Shown here: in pieces, positions 1-8,491 of the stretch
How the letters are laid out: the number at the start of each line of letters is the position of its first letter
How positions within the stretch are numbered: the stretch's first letter is position 1
Source: Candidatus Competibacteraceae bacterium
GTDB taxonomy: Bacteria > Pseudomonadota > Gammaproteobacteria > Competibacterales > Competibacteraceae
Direction: 5' to 3'
NCBI GenBank assembly: GCA_012032855.1
Contig: JAAUQA010000045.1
Coordinates: 1 to 12,161 of the forward strand
Length of the DNA stretch: 12,161 nucleotides
Notes under the pieces: generated by a model
Databases searched by the model: none
The model's input: the letters and a program-made list of their open reading frames with translations, nothing else
Told to the model about the DNA's origin: nothing
Program-made: the position numbers and the translations under genes

Positions 1-1142
1 TGAATACCCGGTTGCAGGTCGAGCATCCGGTGACTGAGATGATCACCGGCCAAGATCTGGTTGAATGGCAACTGCGCGTGGCGGCAGATGAATTGCTGCC
101 CTGCACCCAGGATCAACTGGCCGTGACCGGTCATGCGTTTGAAGCGCGGATTTATGCCGAAGATCCGGAACGGGATTTCCTGCCGTCCATCGGTCGTATC
201 GAACATTTACGCACCCCGGTTGAAAATTTGCACGTGCGACTGGATACCGGCGTGCGTCATCACGATGAAATCAGCATGCACTACGATCCTATGATCGCCA
301 AATTAATCGTGTGGGATCAAGATCGGCTCGGTGCATTGCGCCGCTTACGGCAAGCATTAGCCGATTATCAAATCGTGGGAGTGGCGACTAATTTACGGCT
401 ATTGTCGGCGGTGACGGCCCACCCGGCTTTCGCAGACGGCGCGCTGGATACCGGCTTTATTGAGCATCACCGCAGCGAATTGTTTCCCGGCAAACAGCCG
501 GTGTCCGATCGTATCCTGGCGCTGGCGACCTTGGGTCGGTTATTGCGGGTGGATCATGAAGCTGTTGCTCACGCCCGACGCTCCGGCGATCCCTGGTCCC
601 CTTGGCATTTGACCAGTGCTTGGCGGTTAAATGATGATAATTTGCAGACCTTATATTTTCGCGACGGTGACCGGGAAGTGCGGGTCACGGCCCATTATCG
701 CAGCGATCATATCGTGTTTGGACTTGCCCGGTGGTTCGCTCAAGGTCAGCGGTGAATTGAGCGCCGAAGGCGACATTGTGGCCGATCTGGGCGGCGTCAG
801 GATGCGGGCCACTCTGGTGCGCCAGGGTCACGACATGGTGATTCTGACTCAGGGCGAAAGTCATCAATTGACGGATGCATAATCCGCTGACTGAGGGCAT
901 GGAAGATCGAAGTCCATACCGGTAGCCTGGGCAGCCCCCAATGCCCCGGATCAATCATTCAAATCCTGGTCAAAGAAGGGCAACTCGTGGAAGCCGGTAC
1001 GCCACTGCTTATTCTGGAAGCCATGAAAATGGAGCACACTATCACCGCCCCACGTGCCGGGACGGTGGAGCGCCTGCACTATGCCGTGGGCGATCAAGTG
1101 CAGGAAGGGGTGGAATTGCTGGTGTTGAATGGAGAGGATTAA
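1..1142 (+). CDS. mccA: Biotin-dependent acyl-CoA carboxylase alpha subunit, probably 3-methylcrotonyl-CoA carboxylase (5' truncated, frameshifted)
   Basis: Carries biotin carboxylase plus biotin carrier domains; in the MCC family this carboxylates biotin with ATP and bicarbonate for leucine breakdown. The window opens inside the biotin carboxylase domain (in-frame from base 3), with the motif NTRLQVEHPVTE. It continues through the biotin carboxylase C-terminal domain (GHAFEARIYAEDP, YDPMIAKLIVW, TNLRLL, LDTGFIEHH). The BT-like linker follows in another frame (about 721-879, GGSLKVSGELSAEGDIVADL). The carrier domain follows in the first frame again (about 948-1139), with the biotinyl lysine in EAMKMEHT at codon 1026-1028. 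To join these I need one extra base near 722-725, one near 877-880, one near 910, and one each near 930, 940 and 947. After removing them the linker reads GSLAAPMPGSII, as the family expects. Leucine-pathway assignment rests on resemblance to MccA/LiuD in the linker and C-terminus; propionyl- or geranyl-CoA carboxylase is possible. The partner beta subunit is not in the window. Confidence 0.8.
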
Positions 1143-1417
1143 GTTGGCTGATTTCTCACGATGGCGGTTCTCAAACTAACGCAGGGCTTACGCAGCTCGG
1201 TGCCAGAGGACGTCGTGAATATTTCCCTGTAGGCTTGTCGATGGCCATCCAGGCCGTCGACACCTGGTGCATGAGCGACGAAAGCTCTGGTTGCGTGTAA
1301 GCCCTAATGGTATCGTTAGCATCCCGCTAACCAAGAATCAACAAACGTCAAACAGTGAGTCTCCAGCAATCCCATCGGGTGTTGTTGGTTGGCTTCGGAT
1401 TTTTCAGGCTTCCAGTC
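1143..1417. other. Intergenic region between the carboxylase and trpE
   Basis: No credible coding sequence is seen in these 275 bases. The gph phosphatase gene that sits before trpE in some pseudomonads is absent. Most of the space is taken by the palindrome at 1183-1305. Just after it is a short perfect hairpin, GTTAGC (1315-1320), loop ATCCC, GCTAAC (1326-1331), which could be an operator or a remnant of the palindrome. I find no convincing -35/-10 pair and no leader peptide with tandem Trp codons, so neither a trp promoter nor an attenuator can be called. Confidence 0.6.
1183..1305. repeat. Imperfect nested palindrome, about 123 bp, MITE-like or intergenic repeat
   Basis: The outer arms are AGGGCTTACGCA (1183-1194) and, inverted, TGCGTGTAAGCCCT (1292-1305), which pair except for a two-base bulge. 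Inside them CCAGAG (1203-1208) pairs with CTCTGG (1285-1290), and CGTCG (1211-1215) with CGACG (1276-1280). At the centre GTCGATGGCC (1237-1246) and GGCCGTCGAC (1252-1261) surround a 5-base loop with one T/G mismatch. Several independent arm pairs in the right order make chance unlikely. It encodes no transposase, so a non-autonomous palindromic element is the best description. I see no clear target-site duplication. No second copy is present in the window, so repeat status in the genome is inferred. Confidence 0.7.
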
Positions 1418-2906
1418 ATGAATCAGGACAATTTGCACCAGTTATCCGCCCAGGGTTTCAACCGCGTTCCCGTCGTTCGGGAAGTGTTGGCCGATCTGGA
1501 TACCCCGTTGAGTACTTATCTCAAATTGGCCGATGCGCCGCACACGTATTTATTCGAATCAGTGCAAGGTGGTGAAAAATGGGGGCGTTATTCGTTTATC
1601 GGTTTACCCTGCCGGACCATCGTGCGGGTGTGTGGACATCAGATCACCGTAGAGCACGACCGGCAACTGATTGAGAGCACGGAAAGTGCAGATCCGCTGG
1701 CTTGGTTACAAGCGTTTCAGGCCCGTTACCGGGTAGCCGAAACCGAACAGGGGTTGCCCCGCTTTGCCGGTGGTTTGGTGGGCTATTTCGGCTATGACAC
1801 GATTCGCTACATCGAGCCGCGCCTGGCACATTGCCCCAATCCCGACCCGTTGCAAACGCCTGATATCGTGCTGATGCTGTCCGAAGAGGTGGTGGTCTTC
1901 GATAATCTGTCCGGCAAGTTGTTTTTGATTGTCCTAATCGATCCGTCTCAGGACCAGGCTTACCTTGGCGCGCAACACCGTCTGGATGAATTGGTGGAGC
2001 AGCTGCGCACCGGCCATATCGATTACGCCCGGGACACTGAAGCTGAGTTAGATGAGGAGGAAGTTGGTGAGGACGATTTCGAATCGGCATTCACTCAACA
2101 GGGTTATGAAGACGCGGTACGTCGAATCAAACAGTACATCGTTGACGGGGACTGTATGCAGGTGGTGCCCTCGCAACGCATGTCCATTCCGTTCCGCGCC
2201 AGACCGTTAGATCTGTATCGTGCGTTGCGCAGTCTCAACCCGTCGCCGTACATGTATTTTCTGCATTTGGGCGATTTTCATATCGTCGGTTCGTCGCCGG
2301 AGATTCTGACCCGGTTAGAGGATGGCATAGTGACGGTACGTCCGATTGCCGGTACTCGCCCGCGTGGGGCCACGGAGGCTGAAGATAAGGCGCTGGAAGC
2401 GGAATTGCTGGCCGATCCTAAGGAACTGGCGGAACACTGATGCTCATTGATTTGGGACGTAACGATGTAGGCCGGGTTAGTGAGATCGGTAGCGTCAAAC
2501 TTACCGAGCAATGGTGATCGAACGCTACTCCCATGTGATGCACATCGTGTCTAATGTGATAGGTCGATTGAATCCCGGTCTGAATGCTATCGACGTGCTA
2601 CGCGCGACGTTCCCTGCCGGCACCTTGACTGGGGCACCCAAAATCCGCGCCATGGAGATTATCGACGAGTTGGAGCCGGTCAAACGGGGTGTTTACGGCG
2701 GCGCAGTAGGGTATTTGTCTTGGTCCGGCAACATGGATATGGCGATTGCGATCCGCACGGCGGTGATCAAGGATAAGGTGCTGTATATTCAGGCCGGCGG
2801 CGGTATTGTGGCTGATTCGGTGCCCCGTTTGGAATGGGAAGAGACTTTGAATAAGCGACGCGCCATGTTTCGTGCCGTAGCGGTTGCTGAGCGGGAACTG
2901 CTGTAG
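1418..2906 (+). CDS. trpE: Anthranilate synthase component I (two frameshifts in this sequence)
   Basis: Converts chorismate to anthranilate using ammonia passed from TrpG, the first step of tryptophan synthesis. I chose ATG 1418 because the protein then starts [10 protein letters not shown], aligned with Pseudomonas-type TrpE; a GTG at 1355 is in frame but adds an atypical 21-residue extension. The N-terminal domain has the Trp feedback segment LFES at residues 45-48 followed by [12 protein letters not shown]. The chorismate-binding domain has [11 protein letters not shown], then [24 protein letters not shown] and the closing GGIVADS. The reading frame breaks twice, each time by one missing base: after 2437 (AEH then [10 protein letters not shown]) and near 2509-2511 (TEQ then [10 protein letters not shown]). 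Restoring both gives about 496 residues, normal for the family. The ribosome site is weak (AGG near 1407). trpG follows 30 bases later, so the two are probably one transcript. Confidence 0.92.
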
Positions 2907-2936
2907 CGTGACACGTTAACAGAGGATTAAAACACC

Positions 2937-3521
2937 ATGTTGCTCATGATCGATAATTACGACTCCTTCACTTACAACCTCGTGCAGTATTTAGGCGAAT
3001 TGGGAGCGAATGTGCAGGTGCGTCGCAATGATACGGTGACAATCAACGATATTGAACAGCTCGAACCCGAGTGTATCGTGATCTCACCAGGGCCATGCAC
3101 GCCTAACGAAGCCGGTATTTCGGTGCCTACGATCAGCCGTTTTGCCGGACACAAACCGCTTCTGGGGGTTTGTCTCGGCCATCAAAGCATCGGCCAAGCG
3201 TTTGGGGGCCGAGTGGTACACGCGCGTGAAATCATGCACGGTAAAACATCGCTCATTTATCATAAAGGGATCGGCGTGTTTGCCGGGTTACCCAACCCCT
3301 TCGAAGCCACTCGTTATCATTCTCTGGTGGTCGAAAAAACCAGCTTGCCGGATTGTCTGGAGATAACCGCTTGGACGGAAACGCCGACCGGTGAATTGGA
3401 TGAAATCATGGGTTTACGACATCGACATTGGCCTATTGAAGGAGTGCAATTTCATCCCGAATCGATCCTGACTCAGCCGGGCCATGACCTGCTGGCGAAT
3501 TTTCTAAAGCTTCAACACTAG
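2937..3521 (+). CDS. trpG: Anthranilate synthase component II, glutamine amidotransferase
   Basis: Class I glutamine amidotransferase that releases ammonia from glutamine for TrpE, forming the anthranilate synthase complex in the cytoplasm. The 194-residue length is typical. The start [18 protein letters not shown] is the canonical TrpG/PabA N-terminus. The oxyanion region [11 protein letters not shown] is present, and the catalytic triad is visible as Cys79 (GVCLGHQ), His173 and Glu175 (QFHPES). An AGAGGA ribosome site lies about 10 bases before the ATG. It sits between trpE and trpD, so its main role is in tryptophan synthesis. As in many bacteria it may also serve PabB in folate synthesis; no pabA or pabB is in the window. 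The frame is intact. Confidence 0.96.
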   Translation: MLLMIDNYDSFTYNLVQYLGELGANVQVRRNDTVTINDIEQLEPECIVISPGPCTPNEAGISVPTISRFAGHKPLLGVCLGHQSIGQAFGGRVVHAREIMHGKTSLIYHKGIGVFAGLPNPFEATRYHSLVVEKTSLPDCLEITAWTETPTGELDEIMGLRHRHWPIEGVQFHPESILTQPGHDLLANFLKLQH

Positions 3522-3539
3522 CGCAGAGGACGACAATCC

Positions 3540-4559
3540 GTGGATATGCCAACAGCCATCCGTCAGGTCACCGAGGGCCATGACTTAACCGCCGAAGCCA
3601 TGACGCAAGTGATGCGTACCATCATGAGTGGGCAGGCAACGCCGGCCCAGATCGGTGGATTCCTGATCGGCTTGCGCATGAAGGGCGAGACCGTTGAGGA
3701 AATTGCCGCTGCTGCCAGTGTCATGCGCGAATTGGCGACTCACGTCCAAGTGCAAGGTTCGCCGGTGGTCGATACCTGTGGAACGGGGGGGGATGCTGCG
3801 GCGACTTTTAATATCTCCACCGCCAGTGCGCTGGTGACAGCTGCTGCCGGTGCCAAGGTGGCCAAGCACGGCAATCGTTCGGTATCCGGTACAACCGGTA
3901 GCGCCGATGTGCTGGAAGCAGCCGGGGTGAAATTGGATCTCAATCCACAACAGGTCGGCGCCTGTATTGACGAGGTAGGGATCGGTTTTCTGTTTGCGCC
4001 GCAGCATCACAGCGCGATGAAACATGCGATTGGTCCCCGCCGGGAAATGGGGGTGCGCACAATTTTTAACGTGTTAGGGCCGTTGACCAATCCCGCCGGA
4101 GCGCCGAATCAACTGTTAGGGGTATTTTCCGCCGCTTGGGTGGAGCCCTTAGCGCAGGTGTTGCACCGCTTGGGTAGTCGGCATGTGTTGGTAGTTCACT
4201 CGGAAGACGGGCTCGACGAAATCAGTATCAATGCACCCACTCAAGTCGCAGAACTGAAAGCGGGCACTGTGCGTACTTATAACTTGACCCCGGAAGAATT
4301 CGGTTTCTCGCGCCAATCACTGGAACCGCTGCGGGTGGAGAGTGCGGAACAGAGTTTGGCCTTGATTCGGCAGGTGTTGGCGAATCAGCCGGGACCGGCC
4401 CGCGACATCGTTGCCCTTAATGCAGGAGCTGCGATTTATACCGCCGGTTTGACGGAATCGTTGCAAGACGGGGTGCGAAAGGCACTGAGCACTTTGGCTG
4501 CCGGAGCGGCGCTTGATGTGTTGGAGCGGTTGGTGAATTACACCCAACAGCAGGCTTAG
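3540..4559 (+). CDS. trpD: Anthranilate phosphoribosyltransferase
   Basis: Transfers phosphoribosyl from PRPP to anthranilate, the second step of the tryptophan pathway. The GTG start at 3540 fits the family N-terminus (xDMPTAI) and has AGAGGA about 8 bases upstream; ATG 3546 is the alternative. At 339 residues it is close to the usual 340-350. The PRPP site GTGGD lies at residues 81-85, followed by NIST, and HGNR at 110-113. The anthranilate-binding region [21 protein letters not shown] is clear. It begins 18 bases after trpG and ends 4 bases before trpC, indicating tight co-transcription and probably translational coupling. The frame is intact. This is a stand-alone TrpD, not fused to TrpG as in enterobacteria. 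Confidence 0.96.
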   Translation: MDMPTAIRQVTEGHDLTAEAMTQVMRTIMSGQATPAQIGGFLIGLRMKGETVEEIAAAASVMRELATHVQVQGSPVVDTCGTGGDAAATFNISTASALVTAAAGAKVAKHGNRSVSGTTGSADVLEAAGVKLDLNPQQVGACIDEVGIGFLFAPQHHSAMKHAIGPRREMGVRTIFNVLGPLTNPAGAPNQLLGVFSAAWVEPLAQVLHRLGSRHVLVVHSEDGLDEISINAPTQVAELKAGTVRTYNLTPEEFGFSRQSLEPLRVESAEQSLALIRQVLANQPGPARDIVALNAGAAIYTAGLTESLQDGVRKALSTLAAGAALDVLERLVNYTQQQA

Positions 4560-4563
4560 GTCG

Positions 4564-5370
4564 ATGCAAGACACGCCGGATATTCTTAAGAAAATCCTGG
4601 CTCGCAAGGCCGAGGAAGTCGTTGACCGTAGTTCGCGATTGGGGCTGCGTGAACTGAGTCAGCGGATTGCCGATTTGCCGCCGCCACGCCGTTTCGCGGA
4701 ACAGATTGAAGATCGAGTCAATGCAGGTCGGGCGGCGGTTATCGCCGAAATCAAAAAGGCCTCTCCCAGCAAAGGGTTGTTACGCGATCCTTTTGTTCCG
4801 GCTGATATTGCCCGCAGTTACGAAGCGAGTGGTGCAGCCTGTCTGTCGGTATTGACTGATCGCGACTTTTTTCAGGGGGACGACGCCTATCTGCAGCAGG
4901 CTCATACGGCTTGTCAGCTACCGATTCTGCGCAAGGATTTCATCATTGATCCGTATCAGGTTTACGAAGCTCGGCTCATCGGCGCCGATTGTATCCTACT
5001 GATCGTCGCCGCTTTGGGGGATGCCATGCTGCGCGATTTGGCGCAACTGGCCTTACACCTCGATATGGATGTGCTGGTGGAAGTGCATGATGCAGCTGAA
5101 TTAGAGCGCGCTTTAGGTGTGGGTGCGTTCCTGCTGGGAATCAACAACCGTAATCTACGCACCTTCGAAACCCGTCTGGACACGACCTTGAATTTGTTAA
5201 AGCAACTACCCGGCGATCAGCTGGTCTTGACCGAGAGTGGCATTCATACCCCGGCGGATGTGGCGTTAATGCGCGAACACGGCGTCAACGCCTTCCTGGT
5301 TGGCGAAGCCTTTATGCGGGCTGTCGAACCGGGAGCTGAGTTGACGGCGTTGTTCGGACCGTATTTATAA
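4564..5370 (+). CDS. trpC: Indole-3-glycerol phosphate synthase
   Basis: Ring-closing (beta/alpha)8 barrel enzyme that makes indole-3-glycerol phosphate from carboxyphenylamino-deoxyribulose phosphate. The 268-residue length is normal for the monofunctional form, and no TrpF domain is fused. Catalytic-site motifs are all present: [11 protein letters not shown] (Glu62, Lys64), ILRKDF (Lys124), LVEVHD (Glu173), GINNRNL (192-198) and ESGI (Glu224, Ser225). It starts 4 bases after trpD and is followed 15 bases later by the OsmC-family gene, so it is near the end of a trpEGDC-OsmC transcript. The remaining genes trpF, trpB and trpA are not in the window, as expected for gammaproteobacteria with a split trp pathway. 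Confidence 0.96.
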   Translation: MQDTPDILKKILARKAEEVVDRSSRLGLRELSQRIADLPPPRRFAEQIEDRVNAGRAAVIAEIKKASPSKGLLRDPFVPADIARSYEASGAACLSVLTDRDFFQGDDAYLQQAHTACQLPILRKDFIIDPYQVYEARLIGADCILLIVAALGDAMLRDLAQLALHLDMDVLVEVHDAAELERALGVGAFLLGINNRNLRTFETRLDTTLNLLKQLPGDQLVLTESGIHTPADVALMREHGVNAFLVGEAFMRAVEPGAELTALFGPYL

Positions 5371-5385
5371 ACAAGGGGAAGATTT

Positions 5386-5802
5386 ATGAAAGCGCGTGTC
5401 AGATGGGTAGAGGATATGACCTTTATCGGTGAGGCGGCCAGCGGTCACGCCGTCGTGATGGATGGTCCTCCCGAATTGGGTGGGCACAACCTCGGCACTC
5501 GGCCCATGGAAATGGTGTTATTGGGCTTGGGCGGATGCACGGCCATTGATGTGATTAGTATATTGCGTAAATCCCGCCAAGCTGTGAGCCATTGCGTCGT
5601 GGAAATCGACGCCGAGCGTGCCGATAGCGAACCTAAGGTGTACACCCGTATCCACGTGCACTTCATCGTGAGCGGAGCCGATTTGAACGAGAATCATGTT
5701 AGGCGTGCGGTCAATCTGTCAGCGGAAAAGTATTGTTCTGTCTCAATTATGTTGAGTAAAACGGCGCAGATAACCCATACTTATGAGTTGCGCAACGAAT
5801 GA
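5386..5802 (+). CDS. OsmC family protein (YhfA-like)
   Basis: Small OsmC/Ohr-superfamily protein of 138 residues. Members with the paired cysteines reduce organic hydroperoxides; the YhfA-like branch has no firmly known substrate, so peroxidase activity is inference. Two conserved cysteines are visible: Cys51 in LGLGGCTAIDV and Cys117 in EKYCSVSIML. The segment RPMEMVLLGLGG is typical of the fold. No signal peptide is seen, so it is cytoplasmic. A good ribosome site (AAGGGGAAG) precedes the ATG. It lies 15 bases after trpC and 91 before speD, the same neighbourhood as in Pseudomonas, where a crp/vfr regulator normally stands between it and trpC. Confidence 0.88.
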   Translation: MKARVRWVEDMTFIGEAASGHAVVMDGPPELGGHNLGTRPMEMVLLGLGGCTAIDVISILRKSRQAVSHCVVEIDAERADSEPKVYTRIHVHFIVSGADLNENHVRRAVNLSAEKYCSVSIMLSKTAQITHTYELRNE

Positions 5803-5834
5803 TCGAAAAATGCGCTATACACCGCGATCGTGAT

Positions 5835-5848
5835 TGCTATAATTAGCA
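5835..5848 (+). promoter_or_regulatory. Candidate extended -10 promoter of speD inside a small palindrome
   Basis: TGCTATAAT (5835-5843) is a perfect extended -10 (TGN plus TATAAT), with the hexamer at 5838-5843. No good -35 is seen 17 bases upstream, which is normal for extended -10 promoters. The same bases form a palindrome, TGCTA-TAAT-TAGCA, followed by GTTTTT at 5849-5854. This could alternatively be a weak AT-rich terminator for the trpC-OsmC transcript. The promoter reading is preferred because the stem is only 5 bp. Confidence 0.5.
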
Positions 5849-5893
5849 GTTTTTCGCAATTACTTATGGGCTTTTTGGCTGCGGGGGATAGGC

Positions 5894-6724
5894 ATGATGA
5901 AACCAAAACCACTCCCCAGGTTGCGGTTGCACGGGTTTAATAATCTAACTAAATCGCTCAGTTTTAACATTTACGACATCTGTTACGCCGTCACCAACGA
6001 TGAGCAGGGGCGCTACCTGGAGTACATTGACAATGTCTATAACGCTGAGCGACTGACCGAAATCCTGACCCATGTTTCCCAGATCATTGGCGCTAATATC
6101 CTGAATGTCGCTCGCCAGGACTATGACCCTAATGGCGCCAGCGTGACCATGCTGATTGCCGAAGAACCGATTTGTACCGGGCGATTGTATGATGGTGAGT
6201 CGCCGGAACCGGGTCCATTGAATGGCGAGGCGGTGGTCGCCCACTTGGACAAAAGCCATATCACCGTGCACACCTATCCGGAAAGCCACCCGGACAACGG
6301 AATCAGCACGTTTCGGGCGGATATTGATGTGTCTACCTGTGGCCGCATTTCACCGCTCAAGGCATTGAATTATCTGATTCACAGTTTCGAGTCCGATATC
6401 GTTTATGTCGATTACCGGGTGCGAGGATTTACCCGCGATGTGGATGGTAAAAAACATTTCATTGATCATCAGATCAATTCGATCCAAAACTATATAGCCA
6501 AAGATACTAAAGAACAGTATCAAATGATTGATGTGAATGTGTACCAGGAAAATGTGTTCCATACCAAGATGTTGCTGAAAGACTTCGATCTCAACAATTA
6601 TCTGTTCAGTATGGACAAAATGGATATTCCCCCGCGTGAGCAGACTGAAATTGCAAATCGCTTGCGGCGTGAGATGGCCGAGATTTTTTACGGCAGAAAT
6701 TTGCGCCAGGGTTTGGCGATTTAA
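5894..6724 (+). CDS. speD: S-adenosylmethionine decarboxylase proenzyme, E. coli type
   Basis: Decarboxylates S-adenosylmethionine to give the aminopropyl donor for spermidine. The precursor cuts itself and forms a pyruvoyl cofactor at a serine. The self-cleavage site is Lys120-Ser121 in [14 protein letters not shown], and the conserved cysteine is Cys149 in VSTCG. The family start block [15 protein letters not shown] is at residues 10-24, and the C-terminal block [19 protein letters not shown] is intact. It is 276 residues against 264 in E. coli; the difference is mainly about nine extra residues at the N-terminus. ATG 5894 and ATG 5897 are adjacent and share a GGGGGA ribosome site. A spermidine synthase (speE) is not in the window. 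The gene converges on coq7 with only 19 bases between stop codons. Confidence 0.96.
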   Translation: MMKPKPLPRLRLHGFNNLTKSLSFNIYDICYAVTNDEQGRYLEYIDNVYNAERLTEILTHVSQIIGANILNVARQDYDPNGASVTMLIAEEPICTGRLYDGESPEPGPLNGEAVVAHLDKSHITVHTYPESHPDNGISTFRADIDVSTCGRISPLKALNYLIHSFESDIVYVDYRVRGFTRDVDGKKHFIDHQINSIQNYIAKDTKEQYQMIDVNVYQENVFHTKMLLKDFDLNNYLFSMDKMDIPPREQTEIANRLRREMAEIFYGRNLRQGLAI

Positions 6725-6743
6725 AGCCTGTGAGATTGGAGCG

Positions 6744-7390
6744 TCAAATCCAATAGCTGGTGCGCGTCATGACTTTCGCGGCTGCTCGCATTAATAAGCG
6801 GATAGGGAGCGGCAATGTGATTCCGCCCGCTTCCAATGCCGTGGTAGCGTGGCGGTCCTCGTCGGCTTTCATGGCCTTGAGGATGGTTTGGCTTTTTTGA
6901 TCCTGAGTCGGTAACCGTTGTAAATGATCGTCCAAGTGGCGTACGACTTGGTGCTCGGTTTCCGCAAGAAAGCCCAAATTCCAGCGGTCTCCTATCCCGC
7001 CATTGAGCGCCCCGATCATGAAAGATCCGGCATAAAATATGGGGTTCAGTAAGCTGGTGCGGCTATCCAATTCGCGCAATCGGGTTTCGCACCAGTCCAA
7101 GTGATCGTTTTCTTCAGCCGCTGCCTGGAGCAACTGCTTTTTACTGTGTCTTGGCGGGCAGTTGCTGCTTGACCTTGATAGAGCGCTTGAGCGCAAACCT
7201 CACCGGTATGATTGACGCGTATGAGGCGGGCCGATTGCCGCCGTTCGGTCGTTGTTAAACGGGCTGTCGCCGCGATTGCCTTGGCGGGATTGCCGCGCCC
7301 GGTAGTGGATGGATGGCCGAACAGGGTGCACACGGCTTGATCCAGGTGTATGAGCGCGTGGTCGATGGGAGTATAGCGTCGATTCATCAT
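6744..7390 (-). CDS. coq7: 2-octaprenyl-3-methyl-6-methoxy-benzoquinol hydroxylase Coq7 (one frameshift in this sequence)
   Basis: Membrane-associated di-iron monooxygenase for a late hydroxylation in ubiquinone synthesis. Iron ligands are visible in order: Glu in NHTGEVCA, Glu and His in EENDH, Glu in AETEH, and Glu and His in DEDRH. The N-terminus MNRRYTPIDHALIHLDQAV matches proteobacterial Coq7; the ATG may be at 7390 or 7387. The frame breaks at the T5 run 7138-7142 (A5 on the coding strand): one more A changes VKSSCS to VKKQLLQAAAEEN, joining both halves into about 215 residues, the normal length. Because both halves and all ligands are intact, a one-base sequencing error is more likely than a dead gene. 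It diverges from rplM across 167 bases. Confidence 0.9.
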
Positions 7391-7487
7391 TAGCCTGCAT
7401 CCGTCATTAGATAAACGATCATTGAGCCATTTTAACCGGAAAACAGCCGGAATTGAGTTTATAGAATCAAAAAGTTGGATGACCCGG

Positions 7488-7516
7488 TTGTCAAGACTTA
7501 TAGGCTTGCGTATGAT
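7488..7516 (+). promoter_or_regulatory. Sigma70 promoter for rplM-rpsI
   Basis: TTGTCA (7488-7493) and TATGAT (7511-7516) are each 5/6 matches to the consensus hexamers, separated by exactly 17 bases. The predicted start lies near 7523, giving a leader of about 35 bases before rplM. This is the best promoter in the window. The remainder of the 7391-7557 gap contains CCGG-AAAACAG-CCGG at about 7437-7451 and no clear coq7 promoter. Confidence 0.75.
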
Positions 7517-7557
7517 TTCCGATTCTTTCTAAAGTACAAATTTTGGTGTGAGTATCC

Positions 7558-7986
7558 ATGAAAACGTATAGTGCCAAGCCGGCAGAAGTGGTGCGCGATT
7601 GGTATGTAGTAGATGCCACTGATAAAGTCTTGGGCCGCTTGGCCAGTGAGATCGCTCGCCGCTTACGGGGAAAACACAAACCCGAATACACCCCGCATGT
7701 TGACACAGGCGACTACATCATTGTGGTCAATGCCGAGAAGATTAGCGTCACCGGAAACAAACTGACCGATAAAACCTATCATTGGCATACCGGTTACATT
7801 GGTGGTATCAAGTCCATCACCTTAGAGAAACTATTGCGGAAGAAACCTGAACGGGTCATAGAGCACGCAGTAAAGGGGATGTTACCCAAGAATCCTCTAG
7901 GGCGGGCTATGTTTAGTAAGCTCAAAGTGTTTGCGGGTCCGCGCCATAAGCATAGTGCTCAACAACCGCAACCCTTGGAATTGTGA
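7558..7986 (+). CDS. rplM: 50S ribosomal protein L13 (uL13)
   Basis: Early-assembly protein of the large ribosomal subunit. The 142-residue length equals that of E. coli L13. Recognisable blocks are [69 protein letters not shown], and [30 protein letters not shown]. It is followed 31 bases later by rpsI, the near-universal bacterial rplM-rpsI operon. The ribosome site is poor (GTGAG). In E. coli this operon is autoregulated by L13; whether the short leader here does so is not visible. The frame is intact. Confidence 0.98.
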   Translation: MKTYSAKPAEVVRDWYVVDATDKVLGRLASEIARRLRGKHKPEYTPHVDTGDYIIVVNAEKISVTGNKLTDKTYHWHTGYIGGIKSITLEKLLRKKPERVIEHAVKGMLPKNPLGRAMFSKLKVFAGPRHKHSAQQPQPLEL

Positions 7987-8017
7987 TATCAGCTGATTTG
8001 CGTTAGGTCAAGACAAA

Positions 8018-8413
8018 ATGGCAGAAAATCAACAGTATTATGGCACCGGCCGGCGTAAAACCGCTGCAGCGCGGGTATTTTTACGTCCAGGCACCGGGAA
8101 AATTAATGTCAACGGACTAACTTTGGATGATTATTTCGGCAGGGAAACCTCGCGTATGATCACCCGCCAAGCTTTGCAGGCCGTTGATATGCCTGACAAG
8201 TTTGACCTACATGTTACGGTCTCCGGCGGTGGTATGAGCGGCCAAGCGGGCGCTATCCGCCACGGGATTACCCGTGCGCTCATGCAGTATGACGAAAGCT
8301 TAAGGCCGCAACTGCGTAAGGCCGGTTTTGTTACTCGCGATGCCCGTGCAGTGGAACGGAAGAAAGTCGGGCTGCGCAAAGCGCGTCGTGCCACTCAGTA
8401 CTCCAAACGTTAA
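8018..8413 (+). CDS. rpsI: 30S ribosomal protein S9 (uS9)
   Basis: Small-subunit protein whose C-terminal tail reaches the ribosomal P site and touches tRNA. At 131 residues it is one longer than in E. coli. The blocks [47 protein letters not shown], and [20 protein letters not shown] are typical, and the invariant C-terminus QYSKR is present. It is the second gene of the rplM-rpsI operon. The stop codon ends 5 bases before a tRNA-Gln gene, so the transcript very likely runs on into the tRNA. The frame is intact. Confidence 0.98.
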   Translation: MAENQQYYGTGRRKTAAARVFLRPGTGKINVNGLTLDDYFGRETSRMITRQALQAVDMPDKFDLHVTVSGGGMSGQAGAIRHGITRALMQYDESLRPQLRKAGFVTRDARAVERKKVGLRKARRATQYSKR

Positions 8414-8418
8414 TCGCT

Positions 8419-8491
8419 TGGGGGATCGTCTAGCGGTAGGACTACGGACTCTGACTCCGTCAACCCAGGTTCGAATCCTGTCCCCCAGCCA
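8419..8491 (+). tRNA. tRNA-Gln (anticodon CUG)
   Basis: A complete cloverleaf including an encoded CCA (8489-8491). The acceptor arm pairs TGGGGGA (8419-8425) with TCCCCCA (8481-8487); the U1-A72 weak first pair is characteristic of tRNA-Gln. The D arm is GTC...GAC, with AGCGGTAG in the loop. The anticodon stem ACGGA/TCCGT holds the loop CTCTGAC, giving anticodon CTG, which reads CAG. The T arm contains GGTTCGAATCC. It begins 5 bases after the rpsI stop and probably is cut out of the ribosomal protein transcript. Confidence 0.96.

Noticed and set aside
941..1300. A 119-codon open frame after the carboxylase linker
   Set aside because: It is out of frame with the biotin carrier domain encoded by the same bases and then runs into the palindrome; it has no protein-like features.
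1355..1417. GTG 1355 as the trpE start
   Set aside because: It would add 21 residues not seen in the family; ATG 1418 gives the expected N-terminus.
1306..1417. Tryptophan attenuator or leader peptide before trpE
   Set aside because: No short frame with tandem Trp codons and no terminator with a T-run following alternative stems could be found.
3585..4025. Long minus-strand open frame inside trpD
   Set aside because: It is the antisense shadow of a well-conserved gene and has no recognisable motif or ribosome site.
6735..6754. Inverted repeat ATTGGA/TCCAAT at the speD-coq7 junction as a shared terminator
   Set aside because: The 6-bp stem is weak with an 8-base loop and lacks a T-run on either strand.
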